Notes: generated by a model not told the origin, from the sequence alone. Shown: positions 1-9,299, counted from the first letter of the stretch. The stretch is 61,584 nucleotides of DNA from an uncultured Collinsella sp. (GCA_900550195.1 URRB01000015.1:1-61584); one strand, 5' to 3'. Translations and numbers: made by a program.

Positions 1-517
1 GGATTTGCAGCGACGGACCTCAGGACGCTCTTACACCACGTCTGCGCGCGCGACCCCACCACCCTCCGTCAACCTTCCATTCCAACCAAAAACAGCCAAA
101 GTACGTCATGGTAATTCCCGGTGGGTCGCGGGGTGGCGGATACGACTTTCCCTCAGGATAATTCGCGAAGCCCGTTTTCCGAGGAAAGGTATTGGTTATG
201 TAATACCAGTTAAACAAGTAAAACTATGCTTAAGTGGTATCTGGCTGGAGAACCAATTGGTATGGTTGGTTAGACCCACTTCGCCATCTACGTTCATTTT
301 TATACCGCTGGGAGAATTCCAAACTTAATTTGCGCAACTGCCCATGTATGCTGATTCTACCTTATAGGTGGCTATCTGGTTACTACCAGTTGACCCCTTG
401 GTAACGGGTGGGCCAATTGTACGGAATGTACCGAACACCCCCCCCCGTTGATGCGTTCGCCCATGCTGCGGGGCGCGCGTCCGCGACACTTCCGCATGTC
501 GGAGGGAAGGAGTCCAG
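1..517. other. Gene-free leader upstream of the GH31 gene
   Basis: No convincing gene is seen here; the short open frames lack protein-like composition. It holds a 35-nt sequence (101-135) that recurs with four mismatches at 7007-7041, beyond the downstream gene. It also has several TGGT/ACCA-type dyads: GGTATT..AATACC at 188-207, TGGTTAGACCCA at 267-278 and CTGGT-tact-ACCAG at 376-389. Dyads of this kind are typical of GntR-family operators, but no regulator gene is nearby, so that is inference. A run of nine C (438-446) lies about 70 nt before the start codon. No confident -10/-35 pair was found. Confidence 0.5.
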
Positions 518-3500
518 GTGCGTAGGAATTCCATTTTTACGAAACGGTGGGTGAAGGGAAGCGCGGTCCTCGTCGCAACAGCGGCGACTCTCGTGTTCGC
601 TAGCCCCCAGCAGGCGATTGCCACGCCGCTTAAGGGCGTCGACTCGGCGACCGTGTCTCAGTCCGCCTCGAACGTCGTCGACATCGATTTCGCCGACGGC
701 ATCAAGGGCCGTATCACATTTCTAGAGGACGGCATTTTCCGTTACAATGTCGACCCCAAAGGCGAGTTCTCTGAGTATGCCACGCCGCGTAGCAAGTCCC
801 ACACGGCTAAGATTCAGGCCCAGCCCGACACCTCGGATACCTACAGCAAGCCGAGCGCGACGGTTGTCGACAAGGGTGACACTATCGAGATCACCGGTGG
901 AAAGGCGACCGTGATTCTGGACAAGGCGACTGGCAAGATGAGCATCAAGTCGGGCGACCGTGTCGTGGTCTCCGAGTCCGCGTCCCTCGACCTTGATAAG
1001 AAGGGCACCGTCCAGACGCTCGCCAAGGCGAAGTCCGAGAACTTCTTTGGCGGCGGTACTCAGAACGGCCGCTTCCTGCACACCAACCAGACCATCGCCA
1101 TCTCCAACACCAACAACTGGACCGATGGCGGCGTTGCTTCGCCCAACCCGTTCTATTGGACGAGTGACGGCTACGGCGTGCTCCGAAACACGTTCGCAGA
1201 AGGTTCCTACGACTTCGGTTCTACGGATGCATCGACGGTCACGACTTCGCACAGCGAGAATGAGTTCGATGCCTACTACTTCGTGGCGACCAACGATGGC
1301 GCCTCGAACGTGGCAACCGAGATGCTGCAGGACTACTACAAGGTAACCGGTAATCCGGTGCTGCTGCCCGAATACGGTTTCTACCTGGGTCATCTGAATG
1401 CCTATAACCGTGATGGCTGGTCAACGACTTCGGGTCAGAAGAAGTGGGAGACCAAGGGCAGCAAGTCCTCGAGCGAGAAGGGCGACGTTAAGTACGAGTC
1501 TGGCATGGCGACGGGCTACAAGCTCGACGGCACGCTTGCGTCCGAGACGCTCAACGGTGAAGGTCCTACGGTCGATACCGAGAACATGAAGGCGACCGAT
1601 TTCGACCGCCAGTTCTCTGCCCGGCAGGTTATCGATGACTACGAGGACAACGACATGCCGCTCGGCTGGTTCCTGCCGAACGACGGCTACGGTGCCGGCT
1701 ATGGCCAGAACGGTTACTACAAGACCGGCGGCGTCAACTCCGACGGAACGAGTTCTGCCGAGCGCCTCAACGCCGTGCGCGCCAACGTCGACAATCTTAA
1801 GAAGTTCACCGAGTATGCCAACTCCAAGGGCGTGAGCACCGGTCTCTGGACCCAGTCGAACCTCGAGCCCGATAGCAACTCCGAGACCCCGTGGCATCTG
1901 CTGCGCGATTTCGATTCTGAGGTTAAGACTGGTGGCATCACCACGCTCAAGACCGACGTCGCTTGGGTCGGCTCCGGCTACTCCTTTGGCCTCAACGGCA
2001 TCAAGACGGCCTATGACACCGTGACCACCGGCGCCAACAAGCGCCCCAACATCATCACGCTTGACGGCTGGGCCGGCACGCAGCGCTTTGGCGGCATCTG
2101 GACCGGCGACCAGTACGGCGGTAACTGGGAGTACATTCGCTTCCATATCCCCACGTATATCGGCCAGAGCCTCTCGGGCAACCCCAACATCGGCTCCGAT
2201 ATGGACGGCATCTTTGGTGGCGATCCCATCATCTCCGCTCGCGACTACCAGTGGAAGACATTCACGCCCTCTATGCTTGACATGGACGGTTGGGGCACCT
2301 ACCGCAAGTCGCCCATGACGCACGGCGATCCATACACGGGCATCTCGCGCTTCTATCTCAAGCTCAAAGCACAACTCATGCCCTATATCTACACGAGCGC
2401 GGCCTCGGCGGCCAACATCGACACGGGCAACGGCGATACCGGCCTTCCCATGATCCGCGCCATGCTGCTTTCCGACAACTCCGAGTACGCCGCAAGCACC
2501 TCGACGCAGTACCAGTACATGTTCGGTGAGAACTTCCTGGTGGCACCGGTGTATCAGGATACCCAGGCAGATGAGAACGGCAACGATGTCCGCAACGGTA
2601 TCTACCTGCCCAACTACGGTACCGACGAGAATCCCACCATCTGGATTGACTACTTCTCAGGCAAGCAGTACCGCGGCGGTCAGGTCCTCAACAACTACGA
2701 GGCTCCGCTTTGGAAGCTGCCACTCTTTGTTAAGGCCAACGCCATCGTGCCGATGTACGCCGAGAACAACAACCCCGAGGCTGTGACCGAGACCAACACC
2801 AAGGGCACCAATCGCAGCCAGCGTATCGTCGAGTTCTTCGCCACCGAGGGTGAGGGCAGCTTCACGCAGTACGAGGACGACGGCTCCTCCATCGAGAACA
2901 AAACGACTGAGGACAATGCCTACGGCACGATCGACAATATCTCTTACGGTGACCATGTGAGTACCGTCTTTAGCTCCAAGGCCACGGGCGGCACCGCAAC
3001 CTTTACCGCTGCGGCGTCCCAGGGCAGCTATAGTGGTTACGATTCCAACCGTACCACGACCTTTGTGGCCAACGTGTCCGCCAAGCCTGCGAGCGTCATC
3101 GCCAAGAATGGCGGCACTGCGCTCAACGTGACCGAGGTCGACTCACAGGAGGCTTTCGACGCCGCGACCCCCGAGGCTGGCCAAGCGGTCTACTTCTACA
3201 ACGAAAGCCCCAACCTCAACCACTACGGCAGCGATGCGGACAGCACCGAGGCCGAGAAGGGCGAGAGCTTCAACGACACTAAGATCACCACGAACCCCAA
3301 GGTCTACGTCAAGTTTGCGAAGACCGATGCCGCTGCAGCGGAGCAGACGCTCGAGCTGGGCGGTTTCGTGAACGCCGACGCCACGCTCGCGGCCGACCGC
3401 CTCAACGAGAACCTCTCCGCACCAGCGAACCTTGCTGCCCCCGAGGACGCCACGACTCCCACGAGCATTAAGCTCACCTGGGGAAAGGTCGATGGTGCTA

Positions 3501-6500
3501 CCTCCTACGACCTTAAGGTCGATGGCACCGTGTTCGCCGTGGGCGATGCAGCGGAATTCACGCATACCGATCTTGCCTACAATAGCAAGCACACCTACCA
3601 GATCCGTTCGCGCAACGCCGAGGGCTACTCCCGTTGGAGCGATGTGCTCGCGGCGAACTCCGCCCTCGACCCATGGCGGAACGTGCCCGAGGCCGAGAAG
3701 ATCACCTGGGAGGGCTCAATCTACGGCAGCCATAAGGCCGATCTCGCCTTCGACCATGAGTTCCAGACGAGCGACGGCGGCTTCCACTCCGGCGGCAACG
3801 ACCTGGGCAAGGCGCTCACCGTCGACTACGGCCGCGCCTACAAGCTCGACAAGCTCGAGTACTATCCGCGTACCGACGCCGGCAACGGCACTGTGACCAA
3901 GATGCGCATCGAGACGAGTCTCGACGGTGTCCATTGGACGAGCCAGGAGGTCGATTGGGAGCGCTCCGCCGCCTGCAAAACGGTGACGTTCGACGGCGCC
4001 GTGGCCGCACGCTACGTGCGTATGACGCCGCTCGCTTCGGTTGGTAACTTCTTCTCCGCGTCCGAGATCGCCATCTACAAGGCCGATGGTACGGACGGCT
4101 TTGCTGTGGGTTCCAACCTCAACAAGGCAACGATCTCCGATGGCGACTTTTCCAACATGAAGAATTATCTGGGTCTCGAGAACCGCGAGCCCGATACCTC
4201 GACGTTCGACTCGCAGATTCGCGACCACTTTGCCGATCTCAACGGCAACGGGGTCTATGATGTCTACGACTACTCGTTTACCATGGCGGGGCTTGATGGC
4301 GGCACCAAGCAGAAAGGCAAGGTCGCCGGCAAGCTCGCGGTGATTCCGAGCAAGACCGAGGTCGATGCCGGCGATGAGATCACCGTCGATGTCTATGCGG
4401 CCGACGCCAAGAACGTCAACGCCCTGGGCGCGCTCGTCAACTTTAAGAGTGACCAGTTTGAGTTTGTGTCCGAGAGCATCTCGCAGGATGGTTCGACCGC
4501 CGGCATGGAGAACCTGTCGCGCGAGAAGGTCCAGTTCGCGGACGGCACACAGACCATCAACCTCGCCTTTGCCAACCGCGGCGACGGCAAGCTCTACAAC
4601 GGCACTGGCGCGGTGGCGAGCTTCAAACTCAAGGCCAAGACGGCCGGCAAGGTTGAACTGCCCTCGACGTCTTGGCTCATCGGTCCGGCGTGCGATGCGC
4701 TCGAGTTTACGAGTGACGGTACCGTGACGATGCCGGACGTTCCGCAGCCCACGGTTGCCGAGTACGGTCAGGATGCCTTCAACATCACGATGACCAACGA
4801 CGAGCTCACGACCGACGACGGTTCCAACGTCGAGAAGCTTATTCAGCAGAAGAGCTATAACGCGCTGTTCGATAACGATGAGGGCGACAACGGCTTTGAG
4901 TTCCTGTGGAACTGGAGCGGCAACTGGGACAGCGAGGGCAAGCTTCCGAGTTACGTGAAGCTTCCCATCACGATGACATTTGCCTTTAAGACACCATCGA
5001 AGCTCGATGCCGTTGAGGTCGTCAACCGCGACGGCGGTAACGGCACCGTGCAGAAGATCAAGGCCGTCGTGACGTTCGAGGATGGCTCGACCCAGGAGTT
5101 CGCGGGTGGGGAGTACGATTCCTTCCAGGCTCGCTACGCCTTTGGCCTCTCTGCCGAGAACAAGGGCAAGAAGGCGACTAAGGTCGAGATCACGCCGCTT
5201 GAGGCATCGGGTGACCAGATGCTCACACTGCGCGAGATCAACTTCAACTACACGCAGGGTGTCGAGGCCATCGAGGGTATCGAGCTGGGCAAGAACCAGA
5301 CCGAGTTCTTTGAGGGCGACGTTACGCTCGTCGACGCTAAGGCCACGCCCGAGAGCGCCGGCTACCCCTATGTGACGGTCGAGAGCTCCGACTCCTCTGT
5401 GGTGAGCGTCTCCGCTGTTCAGGCCGGCGATAGCGTGAACTACTACTTGCGTGCCAACAAGGCCGGCAAGGCAACGATCACGGTGGCGTCAGTGCTCGAC
5501 CCCTCCAAGACCGCATCCTATGAGGTCGAGGTCAAGGCTGGTGTCGACACCTCTGCGCTCATGGCGGCGCTTTCCAAGGCCGCGGGCTACAGCGAGTCCG
5601 TCTACACCAAGGATTCTTATGCAGCTCTCACCGCTGCGGTCGAGGCGGCTCAGAAGCTTCTCGACGGCGGCCAGGGCAGCTATAGCAAGAAGGATGTCGC
5701 AGACGCTACGACCAAGATCGAAAAGGCAATCGACGGCCTCAAGATGCGCCCCGTTGATGAGAAGAAGCTCATCAACACGCCCGAGAACCGCGAGAACGTC
5801 AAGGTGACCGGCTTCTCGAGCGAGGCCGACTATGAGGGCAGCAACGCCGTCAACGCTCTTGACGGCGATGAGCAGACGCTCTGGCACAGCGACTATGCTT
5901 ATAAGACCGGTATGCCCCAGCACCTGACCGTCGACCTGGGCCGCGACTACGATCTCACCGACGTCACGTTCCTGCCGCGCCAGGACGGCGGCACGAACGG
6001 CGATATCTTTGAGGCCGAGGTGCTGGTCTCCGACACCGCCGACGGTTATGAGATGGGCACCGCCGCGTCGATGGGTACGTTTACCTTCGACAACGACGGC
6101 CGCGTGCTCACCGACCGTGGCGACTGGAAGCAGATGAGCTTTGGTGCCGCGCGCGGTCGCTACGTGACCGTCAAGGTGCTCCACGCCGGCGGTGGCAGCG
6201 TTGACGCCTACTGCAGCATGGCGGAACTCAAGTTCTACGGTGCGGCCGTTCCCGATCCGGTGGCGAAGGACGACCTCACTGCCGCGATTGAAAAGGTTGA
6301 TGCCGAGGTTGCAGCCGGCGACCTTAAGGCCAGTGACTACACCGAGGCTTCCTGGACCGCGTTCCAGAACGCCTTGGCGAGCGCCCGCGCCATCCTGAGC
6401 GACGAGAACGCCACGCAGGACGAGGTCGACCAGGCACTCAAGGCGCTCGAGGATGCCCGTGACGCGCTCGAGAAGACCCCGGTGACCCCAGTTGAGAACC

Positions 6501-6931
6501 CGACCAAGAAACAGCTCAAGGCCCTGGTCAAGCAGGCGAAGGAGACTGACACCAAGGGAAAGACGGCCGAGTCCGTCAAGGCCCTGACGGATGCCATTAC
6601 CTACGCCGAGGATGTCTTGGGTGATGAGAATGCTTCCGACACCCAGCTCCAGGCGGCTTATGACCAGCTCAAGCTGGCCATCGAGGGCCTTAAGGATGCC
6701 GACTCCGGCAACCAGGGCGGTTCGGGCAACCAGGGTTCCGGCAATGGCTCGAACGGCGGCAGCCAGGCGGGCAAGCCCGCAGGCGACAAGGCCCAGGGCG
6801 GCAAGAAGAACGGTTCGGCGATCCCCGTTACTGGCGATCAAACGGCGGCAACTGTCGCGACTGTCGGTGGCCTTGGAGCCATCATCGCTGCGATCGGTGC
6901 CTTCTTCCACCGTCGCAATAAGGCTGAGTAG
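518..6931 (+). CDS. Giant cell-wall-anchored GH31 glycoside hydrolase
   Basis: This 2137-aa secreted enzyme starts at GTG 518 behind a strong GGAGGGAAGGAG site. Residues 1-35 are a signal peptide ending in AIA. A GH31 barrel follows: KTDVAW carries the likely nucleophile Asp480 and IWTGD the likely acid/base Asp531. Downstream come a fibronectin III domain (~968-1045), an F5/8C (CBM32-like) domain (~1062-1190), a dockerin-like DLNGNGVYDVYDYS segment (~1240), a cohesin-like domain (~1270-1405), a second CBM-like region (~1425-1580), an Ig-like domain, FIVAR repeats, another F5/8C domain (~1760-1908) and a Gly/Ser/Asn linker. It ends in a sorting signal IPVTGD (~2103), a hydrophobic helix and a basic tail. 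The architecture and the KTDVAWVG motif recall GH31 alpha-N-acetylgalactosaminidases acting on mucin glycans. The family call is firm; the substrate is inferred. A class B sortase gene lies 0.8 kb downstream. Confidence 0.9.
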   Translation: MRRNSIFTKRWVKGSAVLVATAATLVFASPQQAIATPLKGVDSATVSQSASNVVDIDFADGIKGRITFLEDGIFRYNVDPKGEFSEYATPRSKSHTAKIQAQPDTSDTYSKPSATVVDKGDTIEITGGKATVILDKATGKMSIKSGDRVVVSESASLDLDKKGTVQTLAKAKSENFFGGGTQNGRFLHTNQTIAISNTNNWTDGGVASPNPFYWTSDGYGVLRNTFAEGSYDFGSTDASTVTTSHSENEFDAYYFVATNDGASNVATEMLQDYYKVTGNPVLLPEYGFYLGHLNAYNRDGWSTTSGQKKWETKGSKSSSEKGDVKYESGMATGYKLDGTLASETLNGEGPTVDTENMKATDFDRQFSARQVIDDYEDNDMPLGWFLPNDGYGAGYGQNGYYKTGGVNSDGTSSAERLNAVRANVDNLKKFTEYANSKGVSTGLWTQSNLEPDSNSETPWHLLRDFDSEVKTGGITTLKTDVAWVGSGYSFGLNGIKTAYDTVTTGANKRPNIITLDGWAGTQRFGGIWTGDQYGGNWEYIRFHIPTYIGQSLSGNPNIGSDMDGIFGGDPIISARDYQWKTFTPSMLDMDGWGTYRKSPMTHGDPYTGISRFYLKLKAQLMPYIYTSAASAANIDTGNGDTGLPMIRAMLLSDNSEYAASTSTQYQYMFGENFLVAPVYQDTQADENGNDVRNGIYLPNYGTDENPTIWIDYFSGKQYRGGQVLNNYEAPLWKLPLFVKANAIVPMYAENNNPEAVTETNTKGTNRSQRIVEFFATEGEGSFTQYEDDGSSIENKTTEDNAYGTIDNISYGDHVSTVFSSKATGGTATFTAAASQGSYSGYDSNRTTTFVANVSAKPASVIAKNGGTALNVTEVDSQEAFDAATPEAGQAVYFYNESPNLNHYGSDADSTEAEKGESFNDTKITTNPKVYVKFAKTDAAAAEQTLELGGFVNADATLAADRLNENLSAPANLAAPEDATTPTSIKLTWGKVDGATSYDLKVDGTVFAVGDAAEFTHTDLAYNSKHTYQIRSRNAEGYSRWSDVLAANSALDPWRNVPEAEKITWEGSIYGSHKADLAFDHEFQTSDGGFHSGGNDLGKALTVDYGRAYKLDKLEYYPRTDAGNGTVTKMRIETSLDGVHWTSQEVDWERSAACKTVTFDGAVAARYVRMTPLASVGNFFSASEIAIYKADGTDGFAVGSNLNKATISDGDFSNMKNYLGLENREPDTSTFDSQIRDHFADLNGNGVYDVYDYSFTMAGLDGGTKQKGKVAGKLAVIPSKTEVDAGDEITVDVYAADAKNVNALGALVNFKSDQFEFVSESISQDGSTAGMENLSREKVQFADGTQTINLAFANRGDGKLYNGTGAVASFKLKAKTAGKVELPSTSWLIGPACDALEFTSDGTVTMPDVPQPTVAEYGQDAFNITMTNDELTTDDGSNVEKLIQQKSYNALFDNDEGDNGFEFLWNWSGNWDSEGKLPSYVKLPITMTFAFKTPSKLDAVEVVNRDGGNGTVQKIKAVVTFEDGSTQEFAGGEYDSFQARYAFGLSAENKGKKATKVEITPLEASGDQMLTLREINFNYTQGVEAIEGIELGKNQTEFFEGDVTLVDAKATPESAGYPYVTVESSDSSVVSVSAVQAGDSVNYYLRANKAGKATITVASVLDPSKTASYEVEVKAGVDTSALMAALSKAAGYSESVYTKDSYAALTAAVEAAQKLLDGGQGSYSKKDVADATTKIEKAIDGLKMRPVDEKKLINTPENRENVKVTGFSSEADYEGSNAVNALDGDEQTLWHSDYAYKTGMPQHLTVDLGRDYDLTDVTFLPRQDGGTNGDIFEAEVLVSDTADGYEMGTAASMGTFTFDNDGRVLTDRGDWKQMSFGAARGRYVTVKVLHAGGGSVDAYCSMAELKFYGAAVPDPVAKDDLTAAIEKVDAEVAAGDLKASDYTEASWTAFQNALASARAILSDENATQDEVDQALKALEDARDALEKTPVTPVENPTKKQLKALVKQAKETDTKGKTAESVKALTDAITYAEDVLGDENASDTQLQAAYDQLKLAIEGLKDADSGNQGGSGNQGSGNGSNGGSQAGKPAGDKAQGGKKNGSAIPVTGDQTAATVATVGGLGAIIAAIGAFFHRRNKAE

Positions 6932-6952
6932 TCCCAGCGACAACTAAGCAAA

Positions 6953-6995
6953 CGTGCCCGCCGTCCCACCCAAGGACGGTGGGCACGCTTTTTTA
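6953..6995 (+). terminator. Rho-independent terminator after the GH31 gene
   Basis: A 14-bp perfect GC-rich stem (CGTGCCCGCCGTCC and its complement) with a 7-nt loop is followed by a T run. It lies 22 nt after the stop codon. Confidence 0.9.
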
Positions 6996-7006
6996 TTTCA
7001 GCTAAC

Positions 7007-7125
7007 GTACGTCATGGCAATCCCCGGTAGGTCGAGGGGTGCTTTGCGGGCGGGCCAGGCTTTATCTGAACGACTTTGCGAAGCAACCGGAGTGAAGATA
7101 AAGCCTGGCCCGCCCGCAAAGCACC
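7007..7125. repeat. Repeat copy plus 88-nt perfect hairpin upstream of purE
   Basis: Positions 7007-7041 repeat the sequence at 101-135 (31 of 35 identical). Overlapping its end, 7038-7067 and 7096-7125 form a perfect 30-bp inverted repeat around a 28-nt loop (7068-7095). The stem is GC-rich (GCGGGCGGGCCAGG core) and has no T tract, so it is not a standard terminator. It ends 26 bp before a candidate -10 box for purE. Whether it is a mobile palindrome, a recombination footprint or a regulatory structure cannot be told from the sequence. Confidence 0.8.
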
Positions 7126-7151
7126 ACGCAGACCGCAGGGACGGGAGCAGC

Positions 7152-7157
7152 TATACT
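7152..7157 (+). promoter_or_regulatory. Candidate -10 box of purE
   Basis: TATACT lies about 64 nt before the purE start codon. No good -35 element is seen at 17 nt, so the call is tentative. Confidence 0.35.
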
Positions 7158-7220
7158 ACTCTCTGTAGTTAAGGGTCGCGGATCCGCCGCGTCACCGCTC
7201 TCAACAGGAGGTCTTTGTTT

Positions 7221-7685
7221 ATGGCAGATCAGAAGCCGGTTGTCGGGATCATCATGGGCTCCAAGTCCGATCTGGGCGTTATGGAAGGTTGCACCGCCGA
7301 GCTCGAGGCGCTGGGCGTGCCCTATGAGCTCGTCATTGCAAGCGCGCACCGCACGCCGGCGAAGGTCCATGAGTGGGCCTCGACTGCTGCCGACCGCGGT
7401 ATCAAGGTGATTATCGCTGCCGCTGGCAAGGCTGCTCACCTGGGCGGTGTCGTGGCTGCGTTTACGCCGCTGCCGGTCATCGGCGTGCCTATGAAGACGA
7501 GCGATCTGGGTGGTATGGACTCACTGCTGTCGATGGTTCAGATGCCTTCGGGCGTGCCCGTTGCCTGTGTGGCCATCAACGGTGCCAAGAACGCTGCCAT
7601 TTACGCCACGCAGATTCTGGGCGCATGCGACCTCGAGTACCGCAAGGTTATCGAGAAGATGAAGCAGGAGATGGCTGACGCCTAA
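7221..7685 (+). CDS. purE: N5-carboxyaminoimidazole ribonucleotide mutase PurE
   Basis: This 154-aa cytosolic enzyme interconverts N5-CAIR and CAIR in de novo purine synthesis. The class I PurE motifs are GSKSD (13-17) and SAHRTP (41-46, with the catalytic His), followed by the AAGKAAHLGG segment. ATG 7221 is chosen over the in-frame TTG at 7215 because AGGAGG (7206-7211) lies nine nt before it. The partner PurK is not in the window, but purF, purM and purN follow within 7 kb on the same strand. The length is normal for the family. Confidence 0.95.
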   Translation: MADQKPVVGIIMGSKSDLGVMEGCTAELEALGVPYELVIASAHRTPAKVHEWASTAADRGIKVIIAAAGKAAHLGGVVAAFTPLPVIGVPMKTSDLGGMDSLLSMVQMPSGVPVACVAINGAKNAAIYATQILGACDLEYRKVIEKMKQEMADA

Positions 7686-7721
7686 GCGCTCTGCCAGTCC
7701 ATTTGCAGCATAAGGAGAGCC

Positions 7722-8720
7722 ATGTCCGACTATCAGGGAAAGCGTTTTTCGGCTTCTCGGATTCCCGATCCAGCCAAGTCGGGAGCAGCCCGCGCGCCGC
7801 AGCAGGGTCGGACATCCTCTCCTCAGCAGTCGCGTGCGCCGCGCCCCGTGACGCCGGCGAAACATCGCCGTCAGGATACGCCTGCTGCATATCGCCCTTC
7901 GTCATACAGTACGGCCAAGAAGTCACCTCGCTCTTCGGCGCATACCGCGCCATCGAGCTATACCGAGCCGCCGCGCAAAAAGCGCCGCTCCGTCATTCCC
8001 ATTCTGCTCATCATCATCGGCATTGGCCTGATCGTTGCCGCTGCCGCCATCTTTATCAACGCGCAGATTGGCTACAAGCAGGCGAGCGAGTCGTATCAAA
8101 AGATCGAAAAGCAATATGTGAGCGATAAGGACGCCAGTGGCGTGCCGATTATCGACTTCAATGCGCTTGCCCAGACAAATCCCGAGGTTGTGGGTTGGAT
8201 TTACGCGCCCGGCACCAACATCAACTACCCCGTGGTGCAGACCAACAACAACTCCAAGTACCTCAACACGCTGTTCGACGGCACCGCCAATGCCTCGGGA
8301 GCCATCTTCTTGGATAGCGACGACACCGCGCCGGGCATGGTGGATCAGCAGACCACGATTTACGGTCATCATATGAACGACGGTTCGATGTTCAACGTGA
8401 TTTCGGATACGACCGATCAAGCGACGTTCGACAGCATGGAATACGTGTACTACATCACACGCGATGCGACGTATAAGCTGCGTCCGCTGGCGACCAAGGT
8501 GGTCGAGGACACGTATGCCAAGGCGCGCACGCCCAACTTTGAGGGCGATGACGGACTGAAGAATTACTTGTCCGAGATGCTCGACGGTGCCTCTGCCGTG
8601 GCGAGCGATGCCACTGATCGCGCCGCTTCGGCAACCAAGGTCGTAACGCTTGTGACCTGCCGTTCGCTGTCATTTAGCAATACGCGCGCAGTCATGGTGC
8701 TCACGCCGGTCGAGGAATAA
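7722..8720 (+). CDS. Class B sortase
   Basis: This 332-aa membrane transpeptidase attaches surface proteins to the cell wall. A long basic, Pro/Ser-rich cytoplasmic N-terminus (1-90) precedes one membrane helix (~91-112) and an extracellular sortase domain. The catalytic residues are visible: His216 in YGHHM, Cys313 in TLVTC and Arg322 in SNTR. The YGHHMNDG pattern and the helical insert before the Cys fit class B. The 90-residue tail before the membrane helix is unusually long. The start follows TAAGGAGAG. It lies 36 nt after purE, so co-transcription is possible although the functions differ. Candidate substrates in the window carry IPVTG, LATTG and LAGTG; no NPQTN-type class B signal is seen. 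Confidence 0.88.
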   Translation: MSDYQGKRFSASRIPDPAKSGAARAPQQGRTSSPQQSRAPRPVTPAKHRRQDTPAAYRPSSYSTAKKSPRSSAHTAPSSYTEPPRKKRRSVIPILLIIIGIGLIVAAAAIFINAQIGYKQASESYQKIEKQYVSDKDASGVPIIDFNALAQTNPEVVGWIYAPGTNINYPVVQTNNNSKYLNTLFDGTANASGAIFLDSDDTAPGMVDQQTTIYGHHMNDGSMFNVISDTTDQATFDSMEYVYYITRDATYKLRPLATKVVEDTYAKARTPNFEGDDGLKNYLSEMLDGASAVASDATDRAASATKVVTLVTCRSLSFSNTRAVMVLTPVEE

Positions 8721-8775
8721 AGTGTCCGGGAGCCCTGTCCCAAAAAGACTACCCTGGAAATCAAAAGGAGAAATG

Positions 8776-9192
8776 ATGCTTGAAAGCGGCAAATCGATGC
8801 CTTCGGTTGATGCTTGGCTGCGCGAAGCCAAGGCCGATGTTTCGGCGGCTGATTGCGGGATGTACCTGACACACAACGGCGTGGTGCGTGCGACGCCTAA
8901 GTCCGAGGTGCGTGGGGTCGAGACAGATGGTGTGGCGCCAGGCCACAAGGTAGGCGGCATGGTGTTTGGCTTCGATGCCGATAAGGTGCAGGCCGCTATC
9001 GAGGCAACGCGCGCGATGCCGGGTATCGGCTACGTGCGCGTGTGGTTGGCGAGCGGCGAGCTTGCCGTGGGCGACGACATCATGCTCGTGCTCATTGGCG
9101 GAGACATTCGCCCGCATGTGGTCGATGCGCTGCAGGCACTCGTTGGTACCATCAAAAATGAGTGTGTGAGCGAGGTCGAGCGCGAGGCATAG
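8776..9192 (+). CDS. MoaE-like protein (divergent molybdopterin synthase large subunit)
   Basis: This ~138-aa protein has a C-terminal half that aligns by eye with MoaE, including the conserved GELAVGDDIML stretch (MoaE: GRLxVGExxV) and the following helix. MoaE transfers sulfur to precursor Z in molybdenum-cofactor synthesis. The terminal lysine cluster of typical MoaE is absent (the protein ends EVEREA), and only one Lys (TIKNEC) matches the active-site region. Activity is therefore uncertain. No other moa or mog gene is in the window. ATG 8776 or 8773 both follow AAAAGGAG; 8776 has the better spacing. Family membership is likely, function inferred. Confidence 0.65.
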   Translation: MLESGKSMPSVDAWLREAKADVSAADCGMYLTHNGVVRATPKSEVRGVETDGVAPGHKVGGMVFGFDADKVQAAIEATRAMPGIGYVRVWLASGELAVGDDIMLVLIGGDIRPHVVDALQALVGTIKNECVSEVEREA

Positions 9193-9224
9193 GACTTTGC
9201 GATCAATTCGAGTCCATCTATAGC

Positions 9225-9266
9225 AAAAGCCCACTGGCAGTTCAATCAGTCTGCCAGCGGGCTTTT
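9225..9266. terminator. Bidirectional terminator between convergent genes
   Basis: AAAAGCCCACTGGCAG and CTGCCAGCGGGCTTTT pair with one mismatch around a 10-nt loop. A-rich and T-rich flanks on both sides serve the plus-strand MoaE-like gene and the minus-strand membrane gene. Confidence 0.88.
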
Positions 9267-9299
9267 CTGTGCGTTGGAAAATCTCGGCATTGCGTGGCG

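Noticed and set aside
5..328. A 107-codon open frame at the left edge
   Set aside because: It has no ribosome-binding site, no protein-like composition and overlaps repeat and dyad sequences.
5489..6943. A 484-codon open frame on the minus strand
   Set aside because: It lies opposite the GH31 coding sequence. Its composition is the mirror of a GC-rich gene and it has no recognisable domain. The same applies to the long minus-strand frame at 10723-12474 opposite purF.
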